Source: Dermatophagoides farinae (lineage: Eukaryota; Arthropoda; Arachnida; Sarcoptiformes; Pyroglyphidae). Taken from it: a DNA stretch of 64,000 bases. Position 1 is the first letter of the stretch. The number at the start of each line of letters is the position of its first letter. The stretch lies in NCBI RefSeq assembly GCF_024713945.1, contig NC_134678.1, positions 5,828,001-5,892,000 of the forward strand, given 5' to 3'. Made by a program: the position numbers and the translations under genes. Under the pieces are notes generated by a model that was given only the letters and a program-made list of their open reading frames with translations, was not told the DNA's origin and searched no databases. Below are positions 10,039-21,873 of this stretch, piece by piece.

Positions 10039-13000
10039 TTATAAAAATTTGGATTTAAATATTTCTGATGCCAATTTTTGTTCGTTTGTTGAAGAAATTT
10101 TGAATTTGTTTGCCATTTCCTGGATTTTCACTCTTCGTTTTACATGCGGAAATTGAAAGCTATACATAGAATTATAAACAAAAGTGAGAAATGAACTCGG
10201 AATCTGGTTTTAATTTTACACAATAATCACCTTTCAGTGTTCATACGACGCCGTCGAAACAGATTTAATGTGATTAATTTCACATAAGATGCTAATAATG
10301 ATTTACTCAACAGCATTCTATCGATCGTTGGATAATTGTTGAATCTAAATGAAAAATTTTCATAAGAAAATGTTTTGATTGAAATCCGATTCCTTACTTG
10401 TTGCTATTTGGCATGAAATTTAGCACACGGAATAATCCGTTTTTTAATGGATGTATAGTTATAATAAAAATGGGATTTTGTTTGTCTGAACCATCCGAAC
10501 AAGCATTAGCCGAATGTTCGAAACCATTTTCTTTGAAAAAAACAAGGTTATTTAAACAAATCTGAATTAAAAATAAACTTACTGTTGAATGGTAATCGAT
10601 CAAAATCATCCATTTTTTCTATCCATAGTATGAAAACTTTAATATCACAACCATTGTTCATGAATAAAAATTCTTTGATTCGTTCGTTTGGGCTATGATT
10701 GCGTGTCGTTTCTGCATAGCCATTATTCGGACTAGTAGTAGAATGTTGCTGTTGTGATCGTTGCAAAAACATTGTTCGAATGGTATCATTATTTTCTGAG
10801 ATGAAAGTATTCAACGATACTGTCTGTTGATTTTCATTTTTGATTTGATATTCATGCGTTCTTTGTAGCTCATATTGTTTGGTTGGAGTGATAAAAATCA
10901 ATTCATGTAGAACATCGTTCCAATAGAAAATACTGGAACAAATATTCGTTTCGCAGCTGATTTCATTACCCAACGATGTTAGAAAATATTTAAACGATGT
11001 ATTTGAATAATATTGTTGAAAATTGGCAGCGAAAATATCCTTCTTCCTTAGCAAAATCTTTAGGTACATAGAAAATCATGACCATATCATTGATTCTATT
11101 GGAAATTAGATCCAATTTCAATAATTGTTCAATAAATGATTGAGAATTGTTATTCAATGTCAACAATGAACGTGATTTCACTTGATGACCATTCGTTGCT
11201 TTGAAATCGAAATTAAAATTTTCAAATTGAGAAAGAATCGGTCGATATGCTTCGAAATTTTTCGATGGTGGCATTTCATTCATATCCTTTTTGCTTAGAT
11301 TGATGTTCAATTTAGCCTTTTCAAAATTCAAATTGTGTTCGACTTTTTCGAGAAAATTTACCATTGTTTCATAGTCATTTTTGATATCATCTTGATCATT
11401 GATATATTTGTTGATATTCAAGATCATATTATCATATTTTACTTGGCAAACATATTTGTCAAAATAATCTGGAAAATAATTAAAGTGGAAATTTTTTGCC
11501 ATATTGTCTTGCTTGTTTAGACTTCTATAGATGCTGATTTCATTGCCCATATTTAGTAGATGGCGGTTCGATATTGGTTGATGTTTTAGAACGAAACAAT
11601 ATTTTCCATAAGCCGATCTTATGATACAGACTGTCTCACCATGACCAACTTGTTTGTCAAGTATTGAGATTAGCAATGAATTTTCCACGACAAAATATCG
11701 AAATTGATTGAATGAATAATCGGTAGATCGGATATTGAATATTTGTTCTGCTATTTTAGCTTCATTAATGTCACACGGTATAATGTTTTCATTGGATTCA
11801 ACACCCATTTTGATACGGCTCATCAGTGTTGCTAAAAATAATTCGGCCGCTTCTCTTACACGAAGTGATGCAGGTTTGATTAACTTTTCTGCTTTGAATT
11901 GCATTGCATCTTCTTTGGAAGATTTTGAACCAGAGATTCCAAGTTCAATAAGTTCAAACAACAAAGCAATACAATTTTGATCGTTAACTAAATGATGATG
12001 TTCATCGATCCAAATAGCCAAACATTGATATGCTGCAACAATGGTCGAATGCATATCTTTCGAATGAAACATGGCTGGTTTACAGCATTGGTTTTCAATG
12101 AAACGACAAATTTGTCGAATGCATAAACTGCATTTATTGTTACACAATAATTTAGATTTATGTTGATGAGAATTTGATTTTGAACGTATTCGCCCCATAG
12201 CTAACAAGATTTCTATGGCAGTTAATGAAATATTATAATTAGAATTTTTCAAGGAACTTTTACAGAGAATATCCGATATAAACGATGTTATCAATAGAAA
12301 TAAATTTATTGCCAATTTTTGCGCTTGAGAATCATTTTGAAGATGAAAACAATTGTTTTTATTGAAAAATTCCATCAAATTAACGACCAACGAATCTTTC
12401 GATTCAATCGAGATTTCATTTTGTCCCATGTATACATTTTGTCCATTCATATCTTGACGATAGTTGAAACAATCTTCGATTATGAACAAGAATGCATTCA
12501 AAATCATTTGCACATTAATTTGATCAGGTTCATTATAAAGTGCATTTATAAATAATAAAATTAATCGAGGAAAAAATGATATAAATGTATTGCACGTAGT
12601 TTCGCTAAGATCATCTTTGATGGGTAAATTTTTGTAATGGATTGGATAGGAAAGTAGCGAGATCAAAATTTTGATACAGGCTCTTCGTATCAATACATGA
12701 ATGGCTGAATCGTTTTTATCTTTTCGCGTTAGAAATGATTCGATGCAACGAAAAAAATGAGGTATCAATATCTTTGATCCGGGAAGATCAACTTCAAATA
12801 AATAAATAGAATTGACAAGAATACTGCTGGAGATTTGTATTCTAGATTGGTCATTTTGATTTATGTTTTGCAAGTTGAATTTTAGAGCCAGATAAAAACT
12901 AGTTAAATAATTCTTAAGTTTAGAGAAATCTGGATGATTTTGTTTGCTCAAAATCAATGAAATATCTTCATTGTCTTTTTTTAAACAAAATATTCTACAC

Positions 13001-14620
13001 AATGCACCAAGCGCTTCAGCTTGACCAGCTTCAAATAGTTCCAAGGAAAATTCCACATCCGTATCGGTAGCAGGAATATTCATTCGTTCAAACTTTTGCG
13101 TTCCTTGTAATGATGTATCACTGTTTGATAATGATTTCTCCAACAAATCACCTGATATGTTAGGCACACCGATGAATGCAGCAGGAAAAAGCCATTTACC
13201 AAAAATATCTAGAATTGATGATAATTTTATATGATTTTGATGAAAGTTTCCTGATAATAATGATGGTAATACAATGGTCGGCAAGCAATATGGATCGGAA
13301 GTATTGTTCTTTGATATAACATGGTGGGTTTGATTGCTACGAGTACTGCTTGAATGTTTTTCACCCTTTAAAACAGAGAAATTAGGTTTTCGTTTTTCAG
13401 GTTGGGCATGAAATGAATTTCCAGCTGATTTAGGTAATTCATATTCAATATCACTCAAGTTTATGTTTGGAATTCCAAGAAATATATCCACCAATGTACA
13501 AAGTCCTTTAACGGCCTTGTGAAATATGAACGGTAATAAATTGACATTCCATTCTGGGTCCATTTTACAAATTGTTTTTGGAAAACATAAATCTATAGGA
13601 TTGCCTGTGATATGTAAAAATCGATACCAACATTGTTCAAGAACATCTTCACTCAATAATAAGACGATCGAATTGTATTGTGAGAAATTAATTTTGTTAT
13701 CAACTGGAACGGTTGATTCATGGTTGTACAACACAGAAACCAATCTTTTTGTGAGGCATATATTAACACGATTCCATTGTGCGATCAAAGCTGGACAATG
13801 TCTGGAATTGACGCAAACATTTTGAAAGGTTCGCCAAAATGATGGTGATGGAAAAAAGTATACACAAGAGATTAACCAACCCTATGTTTAGGTTCAAAGA
13901 AGAAGAAAAAAGATTTGTTCCTTTATTGTATTATCAAATTTTACTTACTTGAAACAAAGTGCTAATGACACGATCGGCAATCTGTGTACCAATATCATTC
14001 GTATCGGTAGGCGATTTTAATAGTTTTTCATTAATACCCAACAAAAATATAAGTAGATGTTCCCAAGTTTTTGCACTGATTACATTATCACGTTCTGTAG
14101 CAATGGCGATCACTAGACGCAAAATTCGATGACAAATCAATGCCTGTTTAGAAATCAAATCATTGATTGCATCAGTGTTGGTCGTTTGATTGTTCCATGT
14201 TCGTGGTAGAAATGTATTGTAAAGATGACCAAGAATTTTTTGACAATAAATATTTGGATCATGACGAATTGGATATGGTATGGATTTATCTTGTGAAAGG
14301 CTAGGCGATAATGCATGAAGCCATTCACAATAGATATTGACACAATCACGAACCGCTTCATATTGCTCATTATCTGCTAATGGCAAACTAAGGCCATAGC
14401 CAATCACTTCCATAATCCAATGTACATCTTTATCATCCTGAAAACAATTAAGGAAACTTTCATTCTGTTTATTGGATTTATTGATCAAATTATTCACTAA
14501 TGGTTTGATCAATGATGTAACTAATTGTGGTCCATTCACTTCAGGCAATTTATTTAAAACACTGATAGATTTTTGATAACAAATATCTTCAATATCAATC
14601 AAAGCATATTCGGTAAACAT
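10039..14620 (-). CDS. RALGAPB: Ral GTPase-activating protein subunit beta (RALGAPB); apparent frameshift
   Basis: Non-catalytic beta subunit of the RalGAP complex, which switches off Ral GTPases and is related in design to TSC1/2. Exons: 14620-13949, 13881-10583, 10530-10398, 10344-10231, 10159-10039. Matches run through the protein: the N-terminal WIMEVIGYGLSLPL block, the QWNRVNICLTKRLVSVLY block, WYRFLHITGNPIDL, FEAGQAEALGALCRIFC, LHSTIVAAYQCLAIWIDEH, LIELGISGSKSSKE and FRYFVVENSLLISILD. The C-terminal end has FIITIHPLKNGLFRV and the final KRRVKIQEMANKFK. Within exon 2 the frame breaks next to the GG/CC at 11039-11040 (minus-strand GAAGAAGGATATT); skipping one G gives 1445 residues (human about 1494) with every exon phase consistent. 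Upstream, the start codon faces the COG8 3' end 211 bases away. Confidence 0.92.
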
Positions 14621-14831
14621 TTTTGATTTTTGAAAAGAAAAAAAAATAAAATCAACAAAACGATGTTATTACATAGAATGATTACCGATGAATAACCAAC
14701 AACAGGCATTCGTGTCAGATTCTGTGTGTGTATCAGATTTTTTTTTTGTTTACGTCAACTGCATTATTGGGTGTATAAATGTGAGTATGCGCACGATTTA
14801 TACAATAATCATCATCATCATCATTTTAAGT

Positions 14832-16833
14832 TTAAACATTCACCGTATTCAATTTATTGGAAACATCTTTTATCAAATTATTAATCTCGGCTATTGGTGT
14901 TTTAAAGTCCAATTCATAAAATTGAACAAGGCCATTTTTGGTCATTTCGGCTGTGGTAAGACCAAGTTTTTGTCCAAAAATTGATATTGGACATAGTCTT
15001 TGAAATGATTGATTTAAATGAGGCAAAAGATGACGAAATAGATGACAAAAATTGAGATAATTCTGAAATTCAACCTTGTTCAATCCGAATTCATGTTTTC
15101 TGAGGAATGATAATAATGTTTATTAATAAATAAGCCATTTCAATTATAAAATGAACATACTTGATATAAGATTTCAATTCCATCATAATTGTTGCAAATG
15201 ATGCGTTTAAAGTTTGAACAAATGTAGAAATTAAAGCTATTGGAACATTATTGCGAATCTCATGAAAGATGGCCAACAGATTCGATTGATATTTCATTAG
15301 AATTGGATAATTTTCAATAGATTTAGCACAATCATTCTGAACATCTTCCGAGGAAACATTACCAACAACAAAAATATCACCCAATGAATCACAAAATTGT
15401 CTGGTCGATTCATGTACACAATGTTCGAATCGTTTCTGAATAAAATCATTGAAAATCAAAATCAATTGTGGACGAATGTCTGCACCGATTTTGTTCATTG
15501 AAAGGCCAAAATAGAAACAATTTTCAATAACTGTGTCAATGTACAGGATTGAATTGATCGATACACATGACAATAAGTTTATACGTAAAATTTTCAAATA
15601 TTGTTCGATTTTTACCAGTAACCAACTGTTGATTATTTTAGAATGAAGCTGATTGTTACGGTATGATGTCGAATCAATTGGTTCATTCATTTCAGGAAAT
15701 ATAGCTTGATATTGTGTAACAATATCGAAAATATTAACTCGAAAAGATTCTGTCACGCGATTAATTTGATTTAATGCTGTCGAAAAAAAAACAAATCGTT
15801 TTATAAATTACTTATTATATACACTACTTAAACAACTTACAATAGTTTTGATTTCCTATTTCTTTGTTCAATTCTTGTTGGAACCAAATGTCTCTATACT
15901 GGAAAAATCATCAATATATTAATTATTGCAAGATATTGTGATAATACTTACGGTTAAAAAATTTATACGCAATTGATCTTCGGTGAAACGATCAATTTGT
16001 CGAAGATATTTGATCATTTTCATACAAGTAGGCAATAGAATATTACCACTCAATTCACGAATCATCTGTGCAACCATAATATCTTTGCATTTATCAACTT
16101 CATAAAGCATATTCTGTTTGAATATTTAATTCATAATTTACATAGTTACATAATGAGAATGATGAATTTCAAATGTATTACCCGAAATATGGAAGCATCA
16201 TTGGAATGTTTGGAACAAAGTTTAGTGACAAAATCACAAATCATTATTACATCATCATAATAAAATGTACGGATACAATTGTTCAATAATTGTGGAATTT
16301 CCATAAATTCAATCAATTGTGGATATTTGGACAGCATAAGTGAAACATTATTCCAACGATTTGAAATTTGTTTCGTATTATCAGAAAATGTTGCACATTG
16401 ATTTTTAAATTCAGGAATACTTGTGTTTAGTTGATCAAGACATGTTTCAAGTGTCTGAAACTAAAAAAAAAATTCAAGAAAAAAGAATCAATTTTAATAT
16501 TGAAACAGATTTTGTAAAATTAAAACTAAACTTACATCATTAATAATTTGTTTTGTGAAATTAGAAAATTTTAGGAATGAATCATAATTACTGTAGACAA
16601 TTTTTTGTTTATTGTCAATCAAAATTTGTCTTCGTTGTTCAATTTGTTGTGGTTGTTTTGCTACAAATGATAATCCGGATGAACATAATGTTTTGTAATA
16701 AATGTCCATATCAATGCTATTATTGTTATCACCATTACTGTTGATCGGATCTGTGTAAAGAAAACGAATAGAAAATTCAATTTATATCTTTTATATATAA
16801 AAAAAACAAAATCTTACCATGAATTGGATCCAT
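14832..16833 (-). CDS. COG8: Conserved oligomeric Golgi complex subunit 8 (COG8)
   Basis: Subunit of the COG tether that captures retrograde vesicles at the Golgi. Seven exons: 16833-16818, 16750-16536, 16460-16182 (acceptor could instead start at 16454), 16113-15952, 15898-15841, 15776-15161, 15099-14832; about 537 residues against 612 in human. Recognisable blocks are LIEFMEIPQLLNNCIRTFYYDDV, QMIRELSGNILLPTCMKMIKYLRQIDRFTEDQLRINFLT, FRVNIFDIVTQYQAIF and CFYFGLSMNKIGADIRPQL. The C-terminus lacks the extended acidic tail of mammalian COG8. The first coding exon has only 16 bases (MDPIH plus one base). It is oriented head to tail with RALGAPB and divergent from RAB10. Confidence 0.93.
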
Positions 16834-17709
16834 TTTTATGAAAAAAATTAATTTTACTAAAAAATAAATTATCATAGTCAGCATAACAAGATTAACCACT
16901 TGCAATGTATAAACCGGGCAATGGAAGAAGAAAAGGATAAATTCTGATTTTTTTTTTGTCTGCTTCATACATGCACTCATTTTTCATCGCAACAGGGCTA
17001 TTATTATTGGAAATGAAAGTTTTTTCATGGATACATAATTGAACAAACAACATTTATTCATTTAAATCAATCATATCATTTGATTTCATTGATGTCCAAT
17101 TGGTGGTAACATTAATTTTGTTTTTGTTCGAGATAGAGCGGGCGAGATATACTTGTTTGTTTGTTTGTATTTTTTTTATTTTTATGTAACAACCGTCGAT
17201 TGACTCATCATCATCATCATTGTGTTATTTTTTTCTTTTGTTGTTTCCGTTCATTTATAATTGTACCAAGCTTGATATATTCGTTCGTGAGTGTGTATGT
17301 ATATGTGTCATTCAGCATATATTAAAATTTCGATTTTACTTTCATAAAATTCTAAATTTAAAACGTATAATACCGATCGAGCAAGTTCTACAATTCATAT
17401 ATTTGTTTTGATGTGATAACCTCTTTGATGACATTATTGAATTCGAATTAATTTTCTTCACTTGTTTTGTTCGACAATAATTTTGTCAGCAAATTTATTA
17501 CAATCTGCCCTTGATGAAAAAGCAACCTAACAGTAAAGGCATAAAATTTTTTTTTTATTCCCCATTCATCGTATTTTCCTTTGATTACCGGCTATCTATA
17601 TATACGGAAATAAATCTCGTATACGCCTAAGCATAAATATATAAAACATAATCCACTGAAAAAAACAAGCTAATTGAAGACAACAATAAGCATCAAAATA
17701 AAATAAAAA
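16834..17709. promoter_or_regulatory. Divergent intergenic region COG8 / RAB10
   Basis: These 876 bases without a supportable gene hold the 5' flanks of COG8 (minus) and RAB10 (plus). A TATA-like run (CTATATATACGG) sits at about 17594, roughly 115 bases before the RAB10 start; T-runs and a short CATCAT repeat (about 17207-17220) are also present. A non-coding first exon of RAB10 is possible but not provable. Confidence 0.35.
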
Positions 17710-18611
17710 ATGTCGAAGAAAAATTACGATCTTTTATTCAAATTATTATTAATTGGCGATTCTGGTGTAGGCAAAACTTGTATACTATTTCGTTTCAGTG
17801 ACGATGCATTTCAAACAACATTCATTTCAACTATAGGTTTGTTCAATTTCTTATATTTATTTGATTGCATTTTTATTTATCATTATTTGATCATAGGGAT
17901 CGATTTTAAAATCAAAACAATCGATTTGAAAGGAAAAAGAATTAAATTACAAATATGGTATTGTATATTTTTTTTATCGAAAAAAATGATCTTAATGTTG
18001 TTCCTTTTTATATTTTATATATTTAGGGATACTGCTGGACAGGAAAGATTTCATACGATTACAACCAGTTATTATCGTGGTGCTATGGGTATAATGTTAG
18101 TCTATGATATAACCAATGCCAAAAGCTTTGATAACATAGCCAAATGGCTTCGTAATATTGATGAAGTAAGTGATTTTGTAAAAGGAAATTGATTTTGTCC
18201 TTGTCATGTGTATTTTTTTTGGTTCCAATCATTATTTATCCAATTATTTAGCATGCAAGCGAAGATGTTGAGAAAATGATTTTAGGAAACAAATGCGATA
18301 TGACCGATAAAAGAGTTGTAAGTCGTGAACGTGGCGAATCGATTGCTCGTGAACATGGTATCCGATTTTTGGAAACAAGCGCCAAGGCTAATATTAATAT
18401 TGATCGAGCATTTTTAGATCTGGCTGAAGCCATCCTTAATAAGGTAAGTAAAATCGGTATTTTCAATCATAATATTTATATTGATTTAACTTTTTTTTTA
18501 AATGAAAAACAATAGCAGATTGTTGGACAGATTTTGATAGACAAACAAGACAAGATAAACATTTCCAAACCAGAATCTAAGTCACCTGTTGGAAAATGCT
18601 GTAATTTTTGA
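17710..18611 (+). CDS. RAB10: Rab GTPase RAB10
   Basis: Small GTPase of exocytic and basolateral membrane traffic. Exons: 17710-17836, 17897-17957, 18027-18165, 18252-18443, 18516-18611 (the last acceptor could be three bases later); 204 residues. Motifs: P-loop GDSGVGKT, switch [23 protein letters not shown] with [27 protein letters not shown] and ETSAKAN. The [22 protein letters not shown] start and [19 protein letters not shown] are closest to RAB10 rather than RAB8 or RAB13. The C-terminus ends GKCCNF, a CCxx prenylation signal, where vertebrate RAB10 ends in CC. Introns fall inside switch I and just before the DTAGQ motif. Confidence 0.94.
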
Positions 18612-19114
18612 GAAAAAATAAGAAATAATACTTGGCTTCGATGTCTTCTTTTTCGATTTATCCACTCATTTATCATTTTTAGCGGCATTTTGACGAATCG
18701 ATGTAATTTTTTTTTGTTTTGCAACATATGACCGTATTTACACATATACTCAATTTGTGTCAAAAAGAGAATGACATGTAAAAACTTAAATGACAAAAAA
18801 CTTCAATCTCAATTTAAAATTCTCGACCGCATTTACCTTGATTATTATAGCTAGAGAATATTGTTTTTTATAGAATTTCCTTGATTTTTCATTTGGTTCG
18901 TCATTTATTGCAGCTTTTTTTTCACCGAAAACAACACGAAAAAGAAAATCAAATTTATTTATTCAAAATAATCGATCTATTAATTAATGTCATCGGAAAA
19001 AATTTTTTTCCCTTTTTTCAGTTGTAAATATATTGATTGATTGAAATGGAATAAATTACAAATTACATAAAAGACAAATATTTTCTGCGAAAAAAAATAC
19101 TGACTCTAAATTGT
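18612..19114. other. Convergent 3' region between RAB10 and SLC35A2-like gene
   Basis: This 503-base AT-rich stretch has no coding signal on either strand. A plus-strand AATAAA at 19050-19055 could end a long RAB10 3' UTR that would reach almost to the facing gene. Confidence 0.4.
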
Positions 19115-20356
19115 TTATCTTCGAGTTGCCGAAAACATTTTCATCATACGATTAGCTGATTCGCTGGAAATCATATCCGGTTTATTATATAAAAATACCG
19201 AACTGATTACTAATGAGGCACCAATTAAAAATTGAAACGTAACGATAAAATCAAATACATAGATCGATACAATGCATGAGATGATAATCGAAATGGATGT
19301 AGCAAAACCTTTAAGAATATTGTCAGCATATTTAACGACAACGGCAACCAATAAGCCACCTTGAGCGCTAAGAAATATCACAGTCCAAGTTAGTATTGTA
19401 TAGCCATGAAAGAAACCACTTTCTCGTATCGTTTCGAGATCAGTAATGAAAACTTGAATCAATCCAAATGGTATTGCAATGGCACTCAATTGAATGTTTC
19501 GGATCCATAATGATATATTCGAACTGTTTTTCAATATCTTTTCGAAATAAACGCCGGCAAATCCAGATAATACACATGCAGTAAGTATGGCCATAAAACC
19601 GATCAAAATGTTTTGCTTATGTGGACTCTGTGATTGGTTAATTGGTTTACTTTGTGTGAGCTGAACACATGCAACACCAATAAAAAGTAATATCAATGAA
19701 AACCATTGAAATATGACCAATTTTTTGTTCAGAATAAACACTGAAAACAATGCGGTAGTTAGAATTTTCAATTGATACGTAACTTGACTGGTGGCTGGAT
19801 CCAAATGTGTTGCGGCAACATAAATCAGATTATTTTGTACATAATATACGATTGCTGGAACGGCAACTTTTAATGTATCCATTGGTTGATTGATTACAAT
19901 CTTTTTGATTACGACAAAAGTTTTTCGTAAGCACTTTCCTTTTTTTATCAATAAATAATAAAAAAAAAACATTTTGAATTGATTATATCCGGATATAATC
20001 ATGAATTAGCAATAATAATCACCTTCATCACGATAGACCATAAAAATGCATGTTAATAATTTAAGCAATTCAGCCATAATAACTGCTGTTGATGAAATGA
20101 ATGATTCTTTTTGCGTTTTTGCCGCTCTCATGAACAATGTCAATGATGCATTTTGTATGGTCAATGTCACCAATGAAATATATTTCAAGAATTGTTTATT
20201 TGATTTACTATTCGTTGATTCAATCGATAGACGATGTGCCCGATGATTGTCGATATGATCATCAAGCATATCAACATTTAATGAATCATTTATCGACGTA
20301 TCAGTTGTCGATAATGATGATGGTGGTGAGAAATTGTCTCTAAGCTTGTCATCCAT
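19115..20356 (-). CDS. UDP-sugar transporter, SLC35A2-like (Golgi)
   Basis: Multi-pass Golgi antiporter exchanging UDP-sugar for UMP, most likely UDP-galactose or UDP-GalNAc. Two exons: 20356-20023 and 19938-19115; 385 residues. The first 50 or so residues are a hydrophilic Ser/Asp-rich cytosolic extension. Family blocks follow: LVTLTIQNASLTLFMR, MAELLKLLTCI, PMDTLKVAVPAIVYYVQNNLIYVAA, DPATSQVTYQLKILTTALFS, LSGFAGVYFEKILK, LWIRNIQLS, KYADNILKGFATSISIIIS. The transport core and the VACVQLTQ region look nearer SLC35A2 than A3, but substrate cannot be read from sequence. A paralogue lies at 38907-40040. Confidence 0.85.
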
Positions 20357-20709
20357 GTTAAAATCAATTCAATTTATAAGAAAATAATTTGGTTTTAGAT
20401 TCAAATAATAATAATTGTTTTATTCGGTGGGAATCAGAAAATTTGTGGCAGGCAAAATTCTAGTTATGAGTTAATTGCTATTATTTGGTTATTATTGTTG
20501 TGGTTATGGATAATGAAAGAGTGACGTGTTCAATGCATTTTGTATTACTATTGTTGCATCTCCAAGGAATCCAATATTTGGCTCTCTCATACTCTTATTT
20601 TGGCTGTCAGCTGATAGACTTAAATAACGTGTATTGTGAAAATAAATAAATATTTGTATGGATCATCCAAATCATATCTTTATTTTTCCATGTAAACAGA
20701 TTATAAATT
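20357..20709. other. Intergenic region upstream of SLC35A2-like gene
   Basis: These 353 bases hold the 5' flank of the SLC35A2-like gene and the 3' flank of the IFT27-like gene, both on the minus strand. Nothing further is recognisable. Confidence 0.35.
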
Positions 20710-21315
20710 TTAAGCATTTTTCACAATATCGATAATGATTTGTTCCAATTCTTGCATCGTTGTATCATTACGTATAGTACATTCAATATAACGACATTTT
20801 AACATTTTACATTTAGATTGACCCTCATTGTTGGATATAATTCGTTTATCGATCAAATCTATTTTATTTGCAACCATAATTCGATGTACTCCAAGTTGTT
20901 TATTATTATGATTATTATTATTTTTATTTGATACGGAATTAAATAATTGTTCAAGAATAGTCAATGATGATCGATTGGATACATCAAACAAACCAATTAC
21001 AATAATTATTATTCGATCATTAACTGATGTTGTTTCAGATTTTCGATAAAATTCTGCAAGAAAATTCTGATAAATTTGTTTACCTGGAAATTCAATATAA
21101 ATAATTTCGATTCGTTTGTTTTTGCTATTATTATTAGCTTCATTTGTACGTAATCCATACGATTTTCTTATGATATTAATACGTGTAGTTAGACGGTATT
21201 CTTCTTCATAGTTGTTAACAGCCAATGATTGATTTAATTTATTGATCAATGTTGTTTTGCCCACCGAATGTGATCCAATTATAAGACAATATACTTTAAT
21301 AATTTTATCATCCAT
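20710..21315 (-). CDS. Rab-like small GTPase, probably IFT27 (RABL4)
   Basis: Single-exon 201-residue protein. P-loop GSHSVGKTT is near residues 14-22, and the guanine-specificity motif NKID follows a beta strand (VHRIMVANKID). The switch I region YRLTTRINII and the G3 region IYIEFPGKQIYQNF parallel the YTLTTGMDL and FDSAGKELF regions of IFT27, an IFT-B GTPase that works with IFT25. The G3 motif is ExPG instead of DxxG, so the canonical Asp is replaced. The C-terminus (DIVKNA) has no prenylation cysteine, which fits IFT27 and argues against a classical Rab. Insertions rich in Asn break the alignment (NNNSKNK, NKNNNNHNNK). IFT52 in the same window makes a ciliary role plausible. The small-GTPase call is firm; the IFT27 name is an inference. 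Confidence 0.6.
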   Translation of the reverse strand: MDDKIIKVYCLIIGSHSVGKTTLINKLNQSLAVNNYEEEYRLTTRINIIRKSYGLRTNEANNNSKNKRIEIIYIEFPGKQIYQNFLAEFYRKSETTSVNDRIIIIVIGLFDVSNRSSLTILEQLFNSVSNKNNNNHNNKQLGVHRIMVANKIDLIDKRIISNNEGQSKCKMLKCRYIECTIRNDTTMQELEQIIIDIVKNA

Positions 21316-21426
21316 AATTTTGATTTAAATAAATAACCAAATTGAAATGATCATTAGTTAGGTTAATAGGAATGAAAAACAAAAAATTATTACTATAATT
21401 GTTGCCATTGGAAACGAATTCTACGG

Positions 21427-21873
21427 TCACACAGATTCACCATAGTATTTCACTTTATTCTTGTCAGTTTCATGTAATTTTATACAATGCAATTTGACTG
21501 TATTGGGTAAATGTTTTACAATCTGCTGCCAAATGAATATACAAATATTTTCACTTGTACTAATGACCGGTGATTGGCCATTGTCGAAAAAATATTCAAC
21601 ATCTTTGTCAATATATTTATGATCCAATAAATTTAAAACATTATCCTCGATAATTTTTTTCAAATCAACAATATTCATAACCATACCGGTTCGTTCATTT
21701 ACCGGTCCTTTAATGGTCACTTCTAACGTATAATTATGGCCATGAATATTCGTACATTTTCCAAATGTATCGACATTTTTCCGTTCATCATTATAATGTT
21801 GATTAAATAGACGATGAGCAGAGGAAAATTTTTCAATACGTGTCAAATAAATTAATGGTTTTATCGTAGACAT
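21427..21873 (-). CDS. PTS: 6-pyruvoyl-tetrahydropterin synthase (PTPS)
   Basis: Second enzyme of tetrahydrobiopterin synthesis; it converts dihydroneopterin triphosphate to 6-pyruvoyl-tetrahydropterin. A single-exon frame of 148 residues, the usual size. Zinc-binding His are seen in FSSAHRL (His20) and in IHGHNY (His44, His46). The catalytic Cys is Cys40 in GKCTNIHGHN, the LDHKYID block supplies the catalytic Asp/His pair, and STSENICIFIWQQI carries the pterin-anchoring region near the C-terminal KLHET. All key residues are present. It starts 589 bases from the divergent ARFGAP1 gene. Confidence 0.95.
   Translation of the reverse strand: MSTIKPLIYLTRIEKFSSAHRLFNQHYNDERKNVDTFGKCTNIHGHNYTLEVTIKGPVNERTGMVMNIVDLKKIIEDNVLNLLDHKYIDKDVEYFFDNGQSPVISTSENICIFIWQQIVKHLPNTVKLHCIKLHETDKNKVKYYGESV

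Noticed and set aside
10990-11069. A hidden intron to explain the RALGAPB frame change
   Set aside because: No GT-AG pair of a plausible size (50 bases or more) joins the frames without removing conserved sequence, whereas a single base does so exactly.
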